This document shows, in pieces, positions 61,220 through 64,000 of a DNA stretch of 64,000 nt. Origin of the DNA: Aureispira sp. CCB-E (lineage in GTDB: Bacteria; Bacteroidota; Bacteroidia; Chitinophagales; Saprospiraceae); the NCBI RefSeq assembly GCF_031326345.1, contig NZ_CP133671.1:2294001-2358000 (forward strand), written 5' to 3'. Position 1 is the first letter of the stretch. Every line of letters starts with the position of its first letter. Made by a program: the position numbers and the translations under genes. The notes below the pieces were generated by a model. That model saw nothing but the letters and a program-made list of their open reading frames with translations, was not told the origin of the DNA and ran no database searches.

Positions 61220-64000
61220 ATGATGATTCTTAATAAATATCAGCTCCATAGTCAAATTCAGAATAGAGGTTACTCTGCAACTGCAATTGTAATTGATGAA
61301 GTAGAAGAGCTCTATTTTGCAAAATGGATTAAAGGGATTCCTAAAGATTCCCCCAGAAGTAAAGTGTTGTCAAGAAAATTGAGAACTCTCAAGAAAGCAA
61401 GTCATTCATCAACACCTAAAATCATAGAATATGGTTGGGATCTTAATGAAGGAGCCTATTGTATTATTTTTGAATACATTGAAGCTATTACATTAGAAGA
61501 TAAATTATTTCATCTATCTCCAACTTATTTTCTTAAAGGATTAATACAGCTACTCGACTGTTTAAAAGAATTTAATCAAAAACATCGAATTTCTCATGGT
61601 GATATTACTCCTGCAAATATTCTAGTGGATGAAGATTTAAATTTTTACTTAATAGATTTTGGTTTATCAGATATATCTGCAACCCTTAGCCAAGAAGCAA
61701 GCCTTGAAATATTTGCAAGAGAATTTGCAGCACCAGAAAAATTAGATAGATCATTAAAAGCTTCTGGGTTCCCGTTTCAATCAGATGTGTTTTCTCTGGG
61801 AAGAGTTATAGAATGGTATTTCTCTGAAAAAGAATTGGATCAGTTTCAGAGCATCAATGATTTAGTTGATGCTACCTGCAAGAAGGTTCCTTCAGAACGA
61901 TTAAAATTCAATATGATTTTGGATTTAATCCAAAAGATTGTTACTGAAACTTCATTTGATAATAAGAATATTATTCTTGTAGAGAAAGCTACGGATGATA
62001 TAATCAGAGAATTAAATAGCAAGACATTTAGACCTTTATTTGATGTGAGTCCAAGCGATAAGGGAAATATTTTAATTCACATAATCACAGAATCTTTTTG
62101 CATAAGATGTTTATGGATATTGGATGAATTGTATTTGACTGTTTTAAATACTGCTCTCAAGGAAGAAGATGAAGAGAATTATATACGATCTAAAAAGAGA
62201 GCAACCTACTTGATGATTCCTGTTGATTTTGTTAAATACAATAGTCAGTATAGTTATAATAAGTTTAATCTTACACTTCTTCTCAAGAAAATTCGGCTTC
62301 AAAAACAGTATGAAGGAAGTTATAGTAAGGGGAAGAGAGAAATCTATAAAGAGTTGAAGTTTTTCAAAGATCTAATAGAAAAAGAGCTTGAGGTAATAGA
62401 AAAAAATGCTTTGAAACTTAAATATTCAAAATTTGATAAAAAAGGGAACCAAATATGGTTTACAATCGATATTGATGATAAGTATAGTCCTATTGGCTTT
62501 ATATTTAATCATATTCGAAATTCTTTACCCCCAAATGAAGATGAATTTGAATATATAGTTAGTGCTACAGCAGATAAAAAACAAATGAAGAATCCATTGA
62601 GATTCTCAGGTATAGCATATGATTTTGATATAAAAAAACGAATCATCAAATTTAAAGATTGCGAACACTTAGATTTTGATAAAATCCCTGCTAGAGGTTA
62701 TATTTTTGAGAATACTGCAAAGCAAGAACAAGAGAAGAAAAGACAAAAAGAGGCTATAAGAAAGGTTGAATACGATGAGGTGGAAAATAGAGATTTAATT
62801 TATTATTTGTTTAACCCTAATGATATCGATGTGGAACCTGTCCGAGATTATGAGCTAGAACATATCTATCAGACAGATGATAAGGGGAAGTCTTTTGAGT
62901 ATAGCCCGAATCAAACAATGGCAATCCTAAATGCATTACACTTAGATCCTCTATCTATAATTCAAGGACCTCCAGGGACAGGGAAAACAACTGTTATCAC
63001 AGAAATTGTTTTTCAAATTTTGCATAATAATCCCGATGCGAAAATATTAATCACCTCTCAAACCAATGATGCGGTTGATAATGTATTAGATAATCTCTTG
63101 GAAAAAGACATTCCTATTCTTCGACTTAGTGGTTTTCGTAAACCTAAACAAAGTTTGAGAAAACATACTCTTGAACGTAAAATTGAAGGTTGGAAACAGG
63201 AGGTAAGAAAGAAGGCTCAAGCAAAATGGAAACCTATCAAAGAGGCTTTTGAGAAGGAAGTAGAAAAAGATAATATTATTCTGAGTAGAATACTAGAAAT
63301 AATTTCCTCTAACAAAAAATGGAATGAAAAAAAACAGCAAATTGATAACCTCATTGCTAAATTCAATTTCAATGATTTAGAAGATGCTTTAGTTTCAGAG
63401 ACTGTATTCATGGAAGCTCTTTCTAAAATGTCCAAAGCTGACTTTAAAGGCTTTTTTGAAAAACAAAAACTGCATAATGATTGGTTAGCTACAATTAGCT
63501 CCTTAGATGAGAATAGTAAGTTAAATCAAAAATTGATTGATACCATTCGAGTGATTGGAGCGACTACTAACCACATTGCCTCTAAAAAATATCAAAAATA
63601 TAACTTTGAATTTGACTATGTCATCATGGATGAGAGTGGCAAAGCAACCACAGCAGAATCATTAATACCATTAGTAATGGCAAATAAGGCTGTGTTAGTT
63701 GGGGATCATCGTCAATTAAGACCAATGCTAACTGCAAATAGAGAAGTAGAAAAATGGTTGAGGTCTAAGCACAATGAAGAATTTGATAGTTTTGATGATT
63801 ATTTTAACCGTCCAAGCCTCTTCGAGCAAATCATTACACAAATAGATTCTGATTACAAGAGCCAATTAGAGGTCTGTAGAAGATGTTCTGAAGACCAAGT
63901 GAAATTAATTTCACAAAGTTTCTATGAACCCTATAGTGACGAGCCTATTCAGTATGTTGCTCGACATGAATCAAAAGAGCATAATCTTGATTTAAAGGTG
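61220..64000 (+). CDS. Protein kinase-SF1 (Upf1/DNA2-like) helicase fusion, truncated by window edge
   Basis: At least 927 codons, open at the right edge; start ATG at 61220, 17 bp after the SNF2 gene. Residues about 5-240 are a Hanks-type kinase: the ATP Lys is probably in LYFAKWIKG, the catalytic loop ISHGDITPANIL (HGD for HRD, about 125), and DFG in YLIDFGLSD (about 145), all active-type. Residues about 560 on are a superfamily 1 helicase: Walker A IIQGPPGTGKTTVITEIVFQ (about 583), ITSQTNDAVDN (motif Ia), Walker B VIMDESGKATT (DESG, about 803), VLVGDHRQLRPML (motif III). As I recall, Mokosh type I MkoA combines a kinase and a COG1112 helicase in the same order, but the C-terminus needed to decide is not here. 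Confidence 0.82.
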   Translation, partial: MMILNKYQLHSQIQNRGYSATAIVIDEVEELYFAKWIKGIPKDSPRSKVLSRKLRTLKKASHSSTPKIIEYGWDLNEGAYCIIFEYIEAITLEDKLFHLSPTYFLKGLIQLLDCLKEFNQKHRISHGDITPANILVDEDLNFYLIDFGLSDISATLSQEASLEIFAREFAAPEKLDRSLKASGFPFQSDVFSLGRVIEWYFSEKELDQFQSINDLVDATCKKVPSERLKFNMILDLIQKIVTETSFDNKNIILVEKATDDIIRELNSKTFRPLFDVSPSDKGNILIHIITESFCIRCLWILDELYLTVLNTALKEEDEENYIRSKKRATYLMIPVDFVKYNSQYSYNKFNLTLLLKKIRLQKQYEGSYSKGKREIYKELKFFKDLIEKELEVIEKNALKLKYSKFDKKGNQIWFTIDIDDKYSPIGFIFNHIRNSLPPNEDEFEYIVSATADKKQMKNPLRFSGIAYDFDIKKRIIKFKDCEHLDFDKIPARGYIFENTAKQEQEKKRQKEAIRKVEYDEVENRDLIYYLFNPNDIDVEPVRDYELEHIYQTDDKGKSFEYSPNQTMAILNALHLDPLSIIQGPPGTGKTTVITEIVFQILHNNPDAKILITSQTNDAVDNVLDNLLEKDIPILRLSGFRKPKQSLRKHTLERKIEGWKQEVRKKAQAKWKPIKEAFEKEVEKDNIILSRILEIISSNKKWNEKKQQIDNLIAKFNFNDLEDALVSETVFMEALSKMSKADFKGFFEKQKLHNDWLATISSLDENSKLNQKLIDTIRVIGATTNHIASKKYQKYNFEFDYVIMDESGKATTAESLIPLVMANKAVLVGDHRQLRPMLTANREVEKWLRSKHNEEFDSFDDYFNRPSLFEQIITQIDSDYKSQLEVCRRCSEDQVKLISQSFYEPYSDEPIQYVARHESKEHNLDLKV

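Overview
The window is AT-rich DNA from a Bacteroidota chromosome. Three things point there: many secreted proteins end in a type IX secretion (T9SS) sorting domain, promoters match the Bacteroidota pattern TTTG-N19-21-TAnnTTTG, and strong Shine-Dalgarno sites are mostly absent. Long T9SS proteins, a DUF6029 barrel, a SpeD-SpeE fusion and abundant interspersed repeats suggest a filamentous or gliding marine relative of the Saprospirales (Aureispira/Saprospira-like). That placement is inference. No ribosomal operon, complete transposase or CRISPR array is visible.

1-13.5 kb: a lipoprotein; a small redox group (thioredoxin and an AhpD-like protein) beside an AraC-family regulator, with a shared promoter element on both redox genes; an exopolysaccharide-type sugar transferase; a SpeD-SpeE polyamine fusion; yidC; a histidine kinase; and a TonB-dependent receptor. 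13.6-26.3 kb: a secretion-rich stretch with an AIM6-like phosphodiesterase, two tandem M43 metalloproteases, a Spo0M-like protein, a cobalamin riboswitch before a T9SS-exported beta-propeller (BtuG-like by context), an SGNH hydrolase with a PKD domain, fdhD and a 939-residue surface protein. 26.9-36.4 kb: a YdeP-like molybdoenzyme and formate-tetrahydrofolate ligase (with fdhD, a one-carbon/formate neighbourhood), an NgoPII-type restriction-modification pair, a TPR protein, folP and miaE. 36.6-54.3 kb: a roughly 1000-residue hendecad coiled-coil protein, uvrC, a head-GIN-domain protein, an ABC ATPase, oxyR, a TlpA-like thioredoxin next to a DUF6029 barrel, a GH5 glycosidase and an M20 amidohydrolase. 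The interval 44.4-45.4 kb holds a decayed gene and a possible structured RNA.

54.4-64 kb: tRNA-Ser(GCT) and two identical tRNA-Pro(TGG) genes are followed by what looks like a defence island. It holds a truncated tyrosine-recombinase fragment, in frame and one stop codon away from a DUF4268-type nuclease whose conserved N-terminus has no start codon. A dense repeat cluster follows, then a PD-(D/E)XK nuclease of PGN_0703 type, a SNF2/DrmD-like helicase, and a protein-kinase/SF1-helicase fusion cut by the window edge. I consider this the best candidate for an undescribed system here; its right end lies outside the window.

A second theme is a family of modular intergenic repeats. A core of about 24 nt (TTAGCTGCGCTGC followed by TACTNCGTGGT) recurs about ten times in both orientations, always between genes and often joined to other shared modules, including one 140-bp MITE-like palindrome.
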